In this document: piece after piece, positions 55,501-64,000 of the stretch | How the letters are laid out: each line of letters starts with the position of its first letter | Position numbering within the stretch: position 1 is the stretch's first letter | Source: Selenihalanaerobacter shriftii | GTDB lineage: Bacteria; Bacillota; Halanaerobiia; Halobacteroidales; Acetohalobiaceae | Length of the DNA stretch: 64,000 nucleotides | Reading direction: 5' to 3' | NCBI RefSeq assembly: GCF_900167185.1 | Contig: NZ_FUWM01000019.1 | Coordinates: forward strand, 1-64,000 | The notes under the pieces: generated by a model | What the model saw: the letters and a program-made list of their open reading frames with translations, nothing else | The model's database searches: none | Told to the model about the DNA's origin: nothing | Program-made: the position numbers and the translations under genes

Positions 55501-57219
55501 TTGGATAAGAAATTATTGAAGCAAGCGCGGGGAGAAGAGAAAGTAGATATTCTATTTAAAAATGGTCGAGTAGTTGATGTATTTAATGGAGAAATAGTAG
55601 AAGAAAATGTTGCAGTTGCCGATGGAAAGGTTATAGGTTATGGAGATTACCAAGGTAAAGAAGAGATAGATTTAGATGGTAGAATTCTTTCACCTGGGTT
55701 TATTGATGGACATCTTCATATTGAAAGTGGTATGGTAGAAGTTAAAGAGTTTGCTCGTCAAGTTATAGCTTCAGGAACTACTACTATCTTTGCTGATCCT
55801 CATGAAATTGCTAATGTTAGCGGGATGAAGGGGATAGAGTATATTTATCAAGGAGCAAAAGAGTTGCCGTGGAATTTATTCCTGATGTTTCCTTCGGCGG
55901 TTCCAGCAGCATCTGCTGGAACTCCTGGAGCTATAATAGATGCTCAGAAGATGTCACAATTATTTTCTGAGGAGAAGTTCTTCGGTTTAGGAGAAGTGAT
56001 GGACTTTATAAATGTGATCGCTGGAGATGATAAGACATGGGAAAAGTTAGAGATAACCGGCGAGACATTTAAGGACGGGCATGCTCCTGGAGTTAGTGGT
56101 AAAGAGTTAAATGCTTATTTAATGGCTGATATTGGGGCAGATCATGAATGTACTACTGCTAAAGAAGCAATAGAGAAGATTAGGTCCGGAATGTATGTCA
56201 TGATTCGCGAAGGTTCTGCTACTAAGGATCTGCTTAATTTGCTACCAGGAATCAACTCAAATAATATGAGACGATTCTTGTTAGCTACTGATGATCGCCA
56301 TCCACAAGATTTAGTAGAAGAAGGACATATTAACTTTTTGATGAAAAAATTACATAAGAGTGGTATTAATCCTGTAGAAGCAATTAGGTTAGGTACTATT
56401 AATGCTGCTGAATGTTTTGGTTTAGATAATTTAGGTGCCATTGCTCCAGGGTATCAAGCAGATTTAGTAGTAATTGATGACTTCGATAATTGGAATATTG
56501 ATATGGTATTTAAAGACGGAAAGATGGTTGCTAAAGAAGGAGAATCTACCTTTTCAATGAGCTCTAAGATTGATCAGGATTTGAAGAAAGAAGTTATGAA
56601 TTCTGTAAACATTGGTCGAATTTTGTCTGAAAATTTTGAATTACTTAAAGGGAATAAATTCCGAGTTATGGAATTAAGTCCAGATCAGATCATAACTAAG
56701 CAGCAGATTGTTAATCTTTCTTTTGAAGAGACAGAAGTTAAACAGGAATTGATTAAGAATGATTTAGTTAAAATAGCTGTGGTAGATAGACATCAAGCTA
56801 CAGGTAATGTAGGATTAGGACTTTTAAAAGGATTTGGTCTTGAAGAAGGGGCTATTGCTACTTCGATTGCCCATGATTCTCATCATATAATAACTGCAGG
56901 ACTGGATAAAGATGATATGTATAGAGCTGTTAAAAAAGTTGAAGAGTTAGATGGTGGGATTGTCATAGTAAAAGAAGGAGAAGTCCTTGCCAAATTACCG
57001 TTATCAATAGCAGGTTTAATGTCTAAGCTCTCTTTAGATGAGGTAGCTATTCGGATTAATAAGATGAAAGAGATTACTGAGTCATTAGGAGTTAAGATTA
57101 GAGAACCTTTTATGACTTTATCATTTATGGCTTTACCGGTAATTCCAGAATTGAAAATTACTGACAAAGGGTTATTTGATGTTAAGCAGCTAGAATATGT
57201 TCAATTGAATATAGATTGA
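55501..57219 (+). CDS. ade: adenine deaminase
   Basis: Converts adenine to hypoxanthine and ammonia (about 572 residues), feeding adenine into the pathway. The family motifs are GHLHIESGMVEVKEFA, FADPHEIANVSG, ATDDRHPQDL near 263 and the C-terminal AHDSHHIITAG. I start it at the TTG at 55501, which lies 11 bases after GAGGAGG. The in-frame TTG at 55483 overlaps that ribosome site. Confidence 0.95.
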   Translation: MDKKLLKQARGEEKVDILFKNGRVVDVFNGEIVEENVAVADGKVIGYGDYQGKEEIDLDGRILSPGFIDGHLHIESGMVEVKEFARQVIASGTTTIFADPHEIANVSGMKGIEYIYQGAKELPWNLFLMFPSAVPAASAGTPGAIIDAQKMSQLFSEEKFFGLGEVMDFINVIAGDDKTWEKLEITGETFKDGHAPGVSGKELNAYLMADIGADHECTTAKEAIEKIRSGMYVMIREGSATKDLLNLLPGINSNNMRRFLLATDDRHPQDLVEEGHINFLMKKLHKSGINPVEAIRLGTINAAECFGLDNLGAIAPGYQADLVVIDDFDNWNIDMVFKDGKMVAKEGESTFSMSSKIDQDLKKEVMNSVNIGRILSENFELLKGNKFRVMELSPDQIITKQQIVNLSFEETEVKQELIKNDLVKIAVVDRHQATGNVGLGLLKGFGLEEGAIATSIAHDSHHIITAGLDKDDMYRAVKKVEELDGGIVIVKEGEVLAKLPLSIAGLMSKLSLDEVAIRINKMKEITESLGVKIREPFMTLSFMALPVIPELKITDKGLFDVKQLEYVQLNID

Positions 57220-57348
57220 TTGTTGGATGTGAGTGATGAGTTTAGCATTAGTTTTTTAAATGAAAAAGGAGGGATAGACAGGAGTAGTTAAATGTTTTAT
57301 TGTGAAGGGATTGGTGATTAGTCTAAAAATTATAAAGGAGGCTTACTA

Positions 57349-58686
57349 TTGAGTGACGTAAGGTCTGAAACTGAGGAAAATGTTGGTCTTTTGGAGAGGT
57401 TATTTAAATTAAAAGAGAATAATACTGATGTAAAGACTGAAATATTGGCTGGTTTCACAACTTTTATGACTATGGGTTATATTATATTCGTCAATCCTGG
57501 AATTTTAAGCGATGCTGGAATGCCTTTTAATGGTGTATTTATTGCAACTATAGCTGGGGCAATCTTAGGTACATTATCAATGGCATTTATATCTAATTAT
57601 CCTTTTGCTTTAGCTTCGGGGATGGGATTAAATGCTTTCTTCGCTTATTCTATTGTTATGAATATGGGAGTTTCGTGGCAGGTTGCATTAGGAGTTATCT
57701 TCTTAGAAGGAGTTATCTTCATGCTGTTAAGTGTGGTTAAGGCTAGAGAAATGATTGTAAATGCAATTCCGATGGGGCTCAAGACAGGTATTAGTGCAGG
57801 GATTGGACTCTTTATTGCCTTTATTGGTTTACAGAATGCAGAAATTGTTGTCAATAGTGATGCGACCTTAGTTGAAATGGGAAATCTTTTTAGTGGACCG
57901 GCTCTTGTAACGATGTTTGGATTAGCCGTAATTGGTATTTTACATTCTAAAGGAGTAAAAGGTGCATTGCTTTGGGGAATCATTGCTTCAACTATATTCG
58001 GTTGGGTTAATGGTGTTACTCCACCGTTAGAAGGAATAATAGCTATGCCAAAATTCAGTGATTGGTCTACTGTATTATTTAAGTTAGACATCAAAGCTGC
58101 ACTTGATGCTAGTTTAGTTGGAGTTTTACTATCTTTCTTATTTGTAGATATGTTTGATACTGCTGGGACTTTAGTAGGTGTTAGCCAGCAGGCAGGTTAT
58201 TTAGATGAAGATGGTAACTTACCTAAGGCTAATAAAGCTCTTTTATCTGATGCTATTGGAACTACAGGTGGAGCTTTATTTGGGACAACTACTGTAACTA
58301 CTTATGTTGAATCTGCTTCAGGAGTTGCTGTAGGAGGGCGTACAGGATTAACAGGTGTAGTTGTTTCTGCCTTATTCTTCTTGGCACTCTTCTTTAAACC
58401 GTTAATTGGGATTGTTCCTGGCGCAGCTACTGCACCAGCATTAATAGCCGTTGGTACTATGATGATGAGTAATGTTACTGAAATAGATTGGGATGACTAT
58501 ACTGAAGTATTACCAGCTTTTATGACTATGGTAGCTATGCCTCTTACTTATTCAATAGCTAATGGTATAGGACTTGGTTTTATCTTTTATCCATTAGTAA
58601 AGTTATTTACTGGTAAGGGCAGAGATGTTCACTGGTTAATATATCTATTAGGAGTTCTATTTGTAGCTAAGTTTATTTGGTTATAA
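57349..58686 (+). CDS. NCS2 guanine/hypoxanthine/adenine permease (AzgA-like)
   Basis: Purine permease of the AzgA/PbuG branch (445 aa, about 12-14 helices). TEILAGFTTFMTMGYIIFVNP near 33-53 and DMFDTAGTLVGVSQQAG (about 264-280) are branch signatures, as is GTTTVTTYVESASG. It supplies adenine, guanine or hypoxanthine to the preceding deaminase and the hydroxylases. Start TTG at 57349 after AAGGAGGC. Confidence 0.93.
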   Translation: MSDVRSETEENVGLLERLFKLKENNTDVKTEILAGFTTFMTMGYIIFVNPGILSDAGMPFNGVFIATIAGAILGTLSMAFISNYPFALASGMGLNAFFAYSIVMNMGVSWQVALGVIFLEGVIFMLLSVVKAREMIVNAIPMGLKTGISAGIGLFIAFIGLQNAEIVVNSDATLVEMGNLFSGPALVTMFGLAVIGILHSKGVKGALLWGIIASTIFGWVNGVTPPLEGIIAMPKFSDWSTVLFKLDIKAALDASLVGVLLSFLFVDMFDTAGTLVGVSQQAGYLDEDGNLPKANKALLSDAIGTTGGALFGTTTVTTYVESASGVAVGGRTGLTGVVVSALFFLALFFKPLIGIVPGAATAPALIAVGTMMMSNVTEIDWDDYTEVLPAFMTMVAMPLTYSIANGIGLGFIFYPLVKLFTGKGRDVHWLIYLLGVLFVAKFIWL

Positions 58687-58813
58687 ATTCTATTTCTAAA
58701 ATGTTTTATAAATATGATAACCTAATAAAGATACTGATGCAAAATACGAAAAAATATCTTAATATAAAAAATAATATAAACTTATTAATTAAATAATTAA
58801 AGGAGGAAGAATT

Positions 58814-60052
58814 ATGGAACATTTAAAAGAGATTGATCCAGAAGTATATGATGCTATTCAGGAGGAAGAGACACGTCAAGCTAGGAATATTGAATTAATT
58901 GCTTCAGAAAACTTTGTCAGTGAAGCAGTAAAAGAAGCAGCAGGTTCTTGTTTGACTAATAAATATGCTGAAGGATATCCAGACCGTAGATATTATGGTG
59001 GTTGTAAGTATGTAGATAAAGCAGAAAAGGCAGCAATTGAAAGAGCTAAAGAGATATTTGGTGCCGAGCATGCTAATGTGCAGCCACATTCTGGATCTCA
59101 AGCTAATATGGCAGCATATATGGCCAAGCTTTCACCCGAAGATACAATTATGGGAATGGATCTTTCTCATGGAGGTCACTTAACTCACGGCAGTGAAGTG
59201 AATTTTTCAGGTGAGTTATATAACTTCGTTCATTATGGGGTAAATGAAGAAACAGAAGTAATTGATTTTACGGAAGTAAGAGAATTAGCTAAAGAACATA
59301 ACCCAGAGATGATCGTAGTAGGTGCTAGTGCTTATTCTCGTATAATAGATTTTGCTAAATTCAAAGAGATAGCAGATGAGGTAGGAGCTTATCTAATGGT
59401 AGATATGGCTCATATAGCTGGACTAGTAGCGGCTGGTTTACATCCTAATCCAGTGGAACATGCTGATATTGTAACATCAACTACTCATAAAACATTACGA
59501 GGTACTAGAGGTGGACTAATTCTTTGTAAAGAAGAGCATGCAAAGGATATAGATAAGGCAATCTTCCCTGGGATTCAAGGTGGACCTTTAATGCATATCA
59601 TTGCTGCTAAAGCGGTTGGTTTTAAAGAGGCCATGACTCCAGAATTTAAAGAATATCAACAACAGATTGTAGATAATGCAACAAAATTAGCTGAGACATT
59701 ACAAGATTATGGAATGGAATTAGTTTCTGGTGGTACAGATAACCACTTAATGCTAGTAAATTTAAATAATATGAATATTACTGGTAAAGAAGCTGAGGAA
59801 GTGCTTGATGAAATAGCCATTACAGTAAATAAGAATACAATTCCTAGTGAAACTAGAAGTCCTTTTGTAACTAGTGGTATTCGAATTGGAACTCCAGCGG
59901 TTACTACTAGAGGTATGGAAGAGGAAGAGATGGAAGAGATAGGACGTCTAATATACGAAGCAATAGCTAATAAAGATGACGAAGAAAAGTTAGAAGAATT
60001 AAGAGAAGACTCCAAAAAATTATCAACTAAGTTTGATACTTTCACCTATTAG
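58814..60052 (+). CDS. glyA: serine hydroxymethyltransferase
   Basis: PLP enzyme exchanging serine and glycine with tetrahydrofolate C1 units (412 aa). [10 protein letters not shown] (30-39), [23 protein letters not shown] and the PLP lysine in [13 protein letters not shown] (about 220-232) identify it. It may be a housekeeping gene, but after the purine genes it could turn glycine from purine breakdown into serine. AAAGGAGGAAG precedes the ATG and a terminator follows. Confidence 0.96.
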   Translation: MEHLKEIDPEVYDAIQEEETRQARNIELIASENFVSEAVKEAAGSCLTNKYAEGYPDRRYYGGCKYVDKAEKAAIERAKEIFGAEHANVQPHSGSQANMAAYMAKLSPEDTIMGMDLSHGGHLTHGSEVNFSGELYNFVHYGVNEETEVIDFTEVRELAKEHNPEMIVVGASAYSRIIDFAKFKEIADEVGAYLMVDMAHIAGLVAAGLHPNPVEHADIVTSTTHKTLRGTRGGLILCKEEHAKDIDKAIFPGIQGGPLMHIIAAKAVGFKEAMTPEFKEYQQQIVDNATKLAETLQDYGMELVSGGTDNHLMLVNLNNMNITGKEAEEVLDEIAITVNKNTIPSETRSPFVTSGIRIGTPAVTTRGMEEEEMEEIGRLIYEAIANKDDEEKLEELREDSKKLSTKFDTFTY

Positions 60053-60067
60053 TTATTCTAAGGTAGA

Positions 60068-60100
60068 AACCTGGCTACTGTTAAAGGTAGTCAGGTTTTT
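60068..60100 (+). terminator. Rho-independent terminator after glyA
   Basis: AACCTGGCTAC pairs with GTAGTCAGGTT (one G-U) over an eight-base loop, followed by TTT. It ends the purine region. Confidence 0.85.
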
Positions 60101-60211
60101 AATTGTTTAATAACTTATAAATTATATAAAAATATATAAACTAAGTTAAAGTCAGTTTGTTTTGTAAAAAATCGTTTGTAATTGTTGAATCGTTAGTAAG
60201 GAGGAGTAAGT

Positions 60212-61564
60212 TTGGCATTGACTGATGAATCGAACAGATTAGGGGAAGAAGCTGTCTTTCCTCTATTATTTAAATTATCAACTCCCTCGATAATAGGGAT
60301 GTTGATTCAAGCATTATATAATGTAATAGATAGTATCTATATTGGTCATTTGAGTAAAGAGGCTTTATCGGCACTTTCTTTAGTCTTTCCTATCCAACTA
60401 ATCTTAATTGCAGTTGCAGTAGGTACTGGTATTGGAACTAGTTCATTAATTTCTAGATTATTAGGAGAAGAGAAAGAAGAGAAGGTTAATATTGTAGCTC
60501 AAAATATTATATTCATAACTATTTTTTATGGAATAATTGCAGGATTAATCGGTTACTTTGCTTCGGAAGATATAATAAGTTTTTTTACTAATGATCCTTT
60601 ATTAATAGATTTAGGAGAAGCATATATAGAAATTATTTTATTAGGTTCTTTAGCATTGTTCTTTCCAATTATTGCAGATAATATTTTAAGAGGGGAAGGA
60701 AATACTTTTATTCCTATGATAACTGTAATCATTGGAGCTGTTTTGAATATAGCTTTAGATCCATTTTTGATTTTTGGGATTGGTATATTTCCTAAATTAG
60801 GGATAAGAGGAGCTGCCTATGCTACTATTTTTTCTAGATTAGTGAGCGGTATATTTATCGGTATTTTTCTTTTTAGAAATTATCGTCAATTTGAATTAGA
60901 TATAAAGAGTTTTAAGTTTGATTTTGAGGTTATTAAAGAAGTGTACCAAGTTGGATTGCCTTCGATGATTATGCAGTTATTATCAAGTTTTATGATTCTA
61001 GGAGTTAATAAGATAGTGGCCTCTTATAATGTAACGGCAATTGCTGTAGTAGGTGTCTATCATAGATTACAGACTTTTATTTTGATGCCGGTCTTTGGAT
61101 TGGGACAAGGCTATATGCCCATAGTGGGTTATAATTATGGACATGATAACCTTGATAGAATGAAGAAAGCTATTAGATATGGATTAATAGCCGGGTTCCT
61201 GTTTACTACAATCGGAGGAATGTTTTTCCAAATATTTCCTGGGCAATTGGTCAGCTTATTTAATGATGATCCTAGTTTAGTACAAATTGGAGTAACTGCT
61301 TTAAAGAGAATTAGCTTTGCTTTTCCTATAATGGGGTTAAGTGTTATTGCCTCGATTACTTTTCAAGCTATTGGTAAAGGAATCCCAAGTTTAGTATTAT
61401 CATTCTTAAGACAGATAGTATTATTACTACCTATTATGTATTTATTAGGACGCACATATGGTCTAGATGCCGCCTGGTTTGCTTTTCCAATTTCAGAGTT
61501 GCTTGTATCTATACTAACTATTTTATGGTTAGCGATTACTTTAAAGAAAATCTATCCAGAATAA
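60212..61564 (+). CDS. MATE-family efflux transporter
   Basis: Multidrug and toxin extrusion transporter (450 aa, about 12 helices in two similar halves). The N-terminal FKLSTPSIIGMLIQALYNVID and LSRLLGEEKEEK-like loop (SSLISRLLGEEKEEKVN) are typical of the DinF/NorM-like group. It uses an ion gradient to export drugs or metabolites; substrate unknown. TTG start at 60212 behind AAGGAGGAG. Confidence 0.92.
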   Translation: MALTDESNRLGEEAVFPLLFKLSTPSIIGMLIQALYNVIDSIYIGHLSKEALSALSLVFPIQLILIAVAVGTGIGTSSLISRLLGEEKEEKVNIVAQNIIFITIFYGIIAGLIGYFASEDIISFFTNDPLLIDLGEAYIEIILLGSLALFFPIIADNILRGEGNTFIPMITVIIGAVLNIALDPFLIFGIGIFPKLGIRGAAYATIFSRLVSGIFIGIFLFRNYRQFELDIKSFKFDFEVIKEVYQVGLPSMIMQLLSSFMILGVNKIVASYNVTAIAVVGVYHRLQTFILMPVFGLGQGYMPIVGYNYGHDNLDRMKKAIRYGLIAGFLFTTIGGMFFQIFPGQLVSLFNDDPSLVQIGVTALKRISFAFPIMGLSVIASITFQAIGKGIPSLVLSFLRQIVLLLPIMYLLGRTYGLDAAWFAFPISELLVSILTILWLAITLKKIYPE

Positions 61565-61574
61565 AAAGACTGAT

Positions 61575-62741
61575 TTATTCTTTAACTAAATGAACTGATG
61601 TCTCTACATGATTGGTATGTGGAAACATATCGACAGGTTGAACTTTTTTAGCAGTATATCCTTTGGTAGTAATCTCTTTTAAGTCTCTAACTAAAGTTTT
61701 AGGATTACAAGAGACATAGATTATTTCTTTAGCATCGAAGGCAATTATTTTTTGTAAGGCATCCGGATGGATACCAGGTCGCGGTGGATCTACAATAATT
61801 ACATCCGGAGTTTGGTCTAATTTATCTACTTTTTCTAATACATCGCCGGCGATAAATTGACAGTTATCTAAATTATTTAATTTAGCGTTTTCTCTAGCCA
61901 TTTCAACTGCTTCTTCCATTAATTCTATTCCTATTACTTTTTTTGCTTCTGAGACGACAGATTGAGCAATGGTTCCGGTACCACAGTATAAGTCATAAAT
62001 AATCTTATTGTCTGCATCACCTAAATAGTCTTTAATTGTTTCATATAAGACTTCTGCGCCAGTAGTATTTGGTTGAAAGAAAGAGAATGGTTTAACCTTA
62101 AATTTAATACCTAATAATTCTTCAAAGAAATAATCTCTCCCATAATGAGTTATTAATTCATCACATTGAACTACATCGGCGTGATTATCATTAAGAGTCT
62201 GTAAGAAACCTACTAATTCTCCTTGATAATCTAGATTCTTTAACTCTTCGGTCAAGTCAGTGAAATCATGTTGTTGTTGAGTAGTGGTAACTAAATTAAT
62301 TAATATCTCTCCGGTGTGCAAACCTTTTCTAACGATTAGATTTCGTAAGAATCCTTCCTCGAGCTTGATATGATATTTTCGGAACGGTTGATTCCTAAAA
62401 TAATCTATAATAGTCTTAATAATTATTCTGAAATCGTTATCTACTAATTGACAGGCATCAACAGTTACGACATCATATCTCATACCTCTAGGATGCATTC
62501 CTAATTGTAATTCACCGTCTTTTTCTAAATCTCCAAAACTGAATTCCATGTTATTTCGGTATTCAAAGATATTAGGGCTTGGTTTAATATTCAAAAATTC
62601 TTCTACATCAATCTCAGCTTTGGTAAATAAATCTTTAACCATTTCTTCTTTTTGCTGGAGTTGTTCTTTATAATTAATATCTTGTTTATTACAGCCTCCA
62701 CACATTTCATAATGATTACATATTTGTTTAGTCTGATTCAT
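61575..62741 (-). CDS. 23S rRNA (uracil-5-)-methyltransferase, RumA/RlmD family without TRAM domain
   Basis: SAM-dependent RNA m5U methyltransferase (388 aa). A cysteine cluster CNHYEMCGGC near residues 8-17 holds a 4Fe-4S centre. FSFFQPNTTGAEVLY, the SAM site DLYCGTGTIAQSV, DPPRPG and the catalytic cysteine in YVSCNPKTLVRDL are all present. The protein starts directly at the iron-sulfur motif, so the usual N-terminal TRAM domain is absent. Target uridine (equivalent of 747 or 1939) cannot be decided. It reads leftward and ends 10 bases from the MATE gene. Confidence 0.93.
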   Translation of the reverse strand: MNQTKQICNHYEMCGGCNKQDINYKEQLQQKEEMVKDLFTKAEIDVEEFLNIKPSPNIFEYRNNMEFSFGDLEKDGELQLGMHPRGMRYDVVTVDACQLVDNDFRIIIKTIIDYFRNQPFRKYHIKLEEGFLRNLIVRKGLHTGEILINLVTTTQQQHDFTDLTEELKNLDYQGELVGFLQTLNDNHADVVQCDELITHYGRDYFFEELLGIKFKVKPFSFFQPNTTGAEVLYETIKDYLGDADNKIIYDLYCGTGTIAQSVVSEAKKVIGIELMEEAVEMARENAKLNNLDNCQFIAGDVLEKVDKLDQTPDVIIVDPPRPGIHPDALQKIIAFDAKEIIYVSCNPKTLVRDLKEITTKGYTAKKVQPVDMFPHTNHVETSVHLVKE

Positions 62742-62845
62742 ATTGGACCTCCTTATTTATATAGGAATTTTCATATCCCAATTTACTATTTTAACATAGA
62801 TCATGGTAATATTCTATGCTAAAAGTAATTTTATAATACTTTGGT

Positions 62846-63298
62846 TTAAAAATCCATTTTAATTTTGTGCCAATCTACTTCAATATTTTCTCTCATTCTT
62901 TTAACTAAATTATATATTAATTCTTTTTCTTGCTCGTTAAAATCAGTAAGGCATATATTTAGATTTCTATTTTCCTCAGCAATGACTACTTTGTATATTT
63001 TCTTACCTTTGGCAGTAGGGTAGAGGTTCCAGACTCTCTTATCATCTTCATCTTTTACTCGTTTTATATAACCTATCTTTTTTAACTTTTTTACTGCCTT
63101 AGAGGTCGAAGTCTTATCAACTTTTAAGATATTAGTTAAATCTTTTTGATTAATCCCGGGATGTTCACATATTTCAGTTAGATATATGAATTGACCTTTT
63201 TGTAGGTTGATTTCTTTAAGATTGATATTACTGATTGATTGTACACAACGATTTAACTTTCCAACTTCTCTAAGTATAAAATTATTTAGATTACTCAA
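62846..63298 (-). CDS. MarR-family transcriptional regulator
   Basis: A 150-residue winged-helix repressor. The HTH is at about 50-75 (NQKDLTNILKVDKTSTSKAVKKL) with the wing DEDDKRVWNLYPTAKG at about 85-100. GGAGGT precedes the start. Two palindromes built on the same half-site AGTTGAA lie upstream of the gene at 63320 and 63357, as expected for an autoregulated MarR protein. Possible targets are the MATE exporter, the methyltransferase gene downstream or the divergent region. Confidence 0.92.
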   Translation of the reverse strand: MSNLNNFILREVGKLNRCVQSISNINLKEINLQKGQFIYLTEICEHPGINQKDLTNILKVDKTSTSKAVKKLKKIGYIKRVKDEDDKRVWNLYPTAKGKKIYKVVIAEENRNLNICLTDFNEQEKELIYNLVKRMRENIEVDWHKIKMDF

Positions 63299-63319
63299 CT
63301 TATACCTCCTTCTAAAAAT

Positions 63320-63380
63320 AGTTGAAATTTCAACTTATTGGTATTATTATACATTTATTTAGTTGAAAATTCAACTAAAT
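63320..63380. promoter_or_regulatory. paired MarR operators
   Basis: AGTTGAAATTTCAACT (63320-63335) is a perfect 16-base palindrome. ATTTAGTTGAA-AA-TTCAACTAAAT (63357-63380) has two 11-base arms around two bases. Their centres are about 41 bases, or four helix turns, apart and flank the marR promoter. Confidence 0.75.
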
Positions 63381-63733
63381 AATGAGATTAAATAAGAAGG
63401 CAGAAGAGAGGGGGATATAGGAGGTTTTGAATTAGTTTGTAGAGAGGAAGTAGAAGAACTAGAAGAACTAACAATTATACAAAGATTAAATTTTAGTGCT
63501 GTGTTTTGGAGGGGGTTGCTTATATATCGGTGCATTGTGATAAATTAGGGGTGTTTCCTTATTTTAGCAAGGAAATTTATGGTTTTGTGGTGAAAGAACA
63601 TAATAGAGTTGGTTAATTAAGTATTTGCGACATACATCATGAAGAGAGTTAAATAAGGAGTATATACGACATGTGTCATGAAAATATGAGTTATGTGAAA
63701 TTATAACTTTGTTTCGAAAGTGAGGAGAAATAT
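63381..63733. other. region with decayed coding traces and a tandem motif
   Basis: No intact gene is convincing. A purine-rich stretch (63390-63470) is followed by a short open frame near 63507-63616 that lacks a proper start and could be a gene relic. CGACATACATCATGAA (63628-63643) and CGACATGTGTCATGAA (63667-63682) form an imperfect direct repeat just before the next gene and may be a regulatory site. Confidence 0.45.
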
Positions 63734-64000
63734 ATGGAATATATAGTTATTGAGGGCAATAAAACTGAAGTAATGCAAGAAATGATAAATTACACTAATA
63801 GTGGAAGGCTTGTTGATGATACCTTTAATTTCATCATTAAGAACAGACATATACTTGATTCAAGTGAAGAGCTTTACATTGATGATAATGAGCCAATTCT
63901 TCCTATGCAAGGACCGAGGAATTGGGTATCAATGAATGCTAAATACCATATTAACGTAAAGAAAACAACTATTTTATTAGTAATGTTCATTTTGGATGTA
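63734..64000 (+). CDS. unidentified protein, N-terminal part (runs off the window)
   Basis: An open frame of 89 codons continues past the right edge. It starts with ATG behind GTGAGGAGAAATAT, a good ribosome site. The start MEYIVIEGNKTEVMQEMI predicts a β-strand and an amphipathic helix. No signal peptide is visible in the first 60 residues; the last visible residues (TTILLVMFILDV) are hydrophobic. I do not recognise a family. Confidence 0.55.
   Translation, partial: MEYIVIEGNKTEVMQEMINYTNSGRLVDDTFNFIIKNRHILDSSEELYIDDNEPILPMQGPRNWVSMNAKYHINVKKTTILLVMFILDV

Overview
The window looks like chromosomal DNA of a low-GC, endospore-forming, strictly anaerobic Firmicute. The pta-ackA pair, spore germinant-receptor genes, an anaerobic purine-fermentation locus, σ54 control and acidic, Glu/Asp-rich proteins together suggest a halophilic anaerobe of the Halanaerobiales/Halobacteroidaceae type. 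That placement is inference; there is no rRNA gene to test it. I saw no tRNA or rRNA genes.

Layout. (1) 1-2000: the 5' part of an IS30-like transposase gene, whose element end abuts a histidine-kinase gene that has lost its start, followed by a HepT-like (DUF86) gene. (2) 2006-16363: a complete type I CRISPR-Cas locus. It has array 1 (22 full repeats plus decayed ones), an adaptation block (cas1-cas2-cas4-csa1), a 63-aa zinc-ribbon protein, a WYL regulator, an interference block (cas3-cas8-cas7-cas5-cas6) and array 2 (11 repeats). Each array has its own copy of the same ~290-bp leader. The proteins resemble subtype I-A (Csa1, Csa2/DevR-type Cas7), but Cas3 is a single protein with the helicase first and the HD nuclease last, and no csa3 or csa5 gene is present. 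(3) 16392-20660: a germinant-receptor operon (A-C-small D-B) behind a σG-like promoter. (4) 20725-24889: a PAS/HD-GYP gene and the ylbK-ylbL-ylbM block. (5) 25241-27506: pta-ackA. (6) 27682-34818: a σ54 activator with a PrpR-type sensor, then a textbook -24/-12 promoter driving a five-gene sugar-acid operon (two UxaA-like subunits, KdgT permease, DUF1537 kinase, PdxA2). (7) 35184-60100: a purine degradation locus of 18 genes: carbamate kinase, two PLP enzymes, an XRE-cupin regulator, HyuA, YgeY, YgeW, a urate/xanthine permease, XdhD, a PreA-like oxidoreductase, 8-oxoguanine deaminase, SsnA, a three-subunit xanthine dehydrogenase, adenine deaminase, a guanine/hypoxanthine permease and GlyA. (8) 60212-64000: a MATE exporter, an RNA uracil methyltransferase, a MarR regulator with two palindromic operators, and an unidentified gene running off the right edge.

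How the parts work together. In the CRISPR locus the Cas1-2-4/Csa1 group adds spacers at the leader ends, Cas6 cuts the transcripts, and Cas8-7-5 with Cas3 destroys targets. The repeat variants in array 1 are layered in order of age. In the purine locus, permeases import purines, deaminases and molybdenum hydroxylases bring them to a common oxidised purine, ring-opening hydrolases and the YgeW carbamoyltransferase release carbamoyl phosphate, and carbamate kinase makes ATP. The PLP enzymes and SHMT probably handle the amino-acid remnants. The sugar-acid operon fits D-threonate/D-erythronate catabolism to dihydroxyacetone phosphate.

The strongest candidates for something undescribed are the atypical I-A-like CRISPR locus with its zinc-ribbon protein and repeat stratigraphy, a recurring GCAGGA-N17-GAA motif shared by both CRISPR leaders and three other gene starts, and the non-standard composition of the purine locus.
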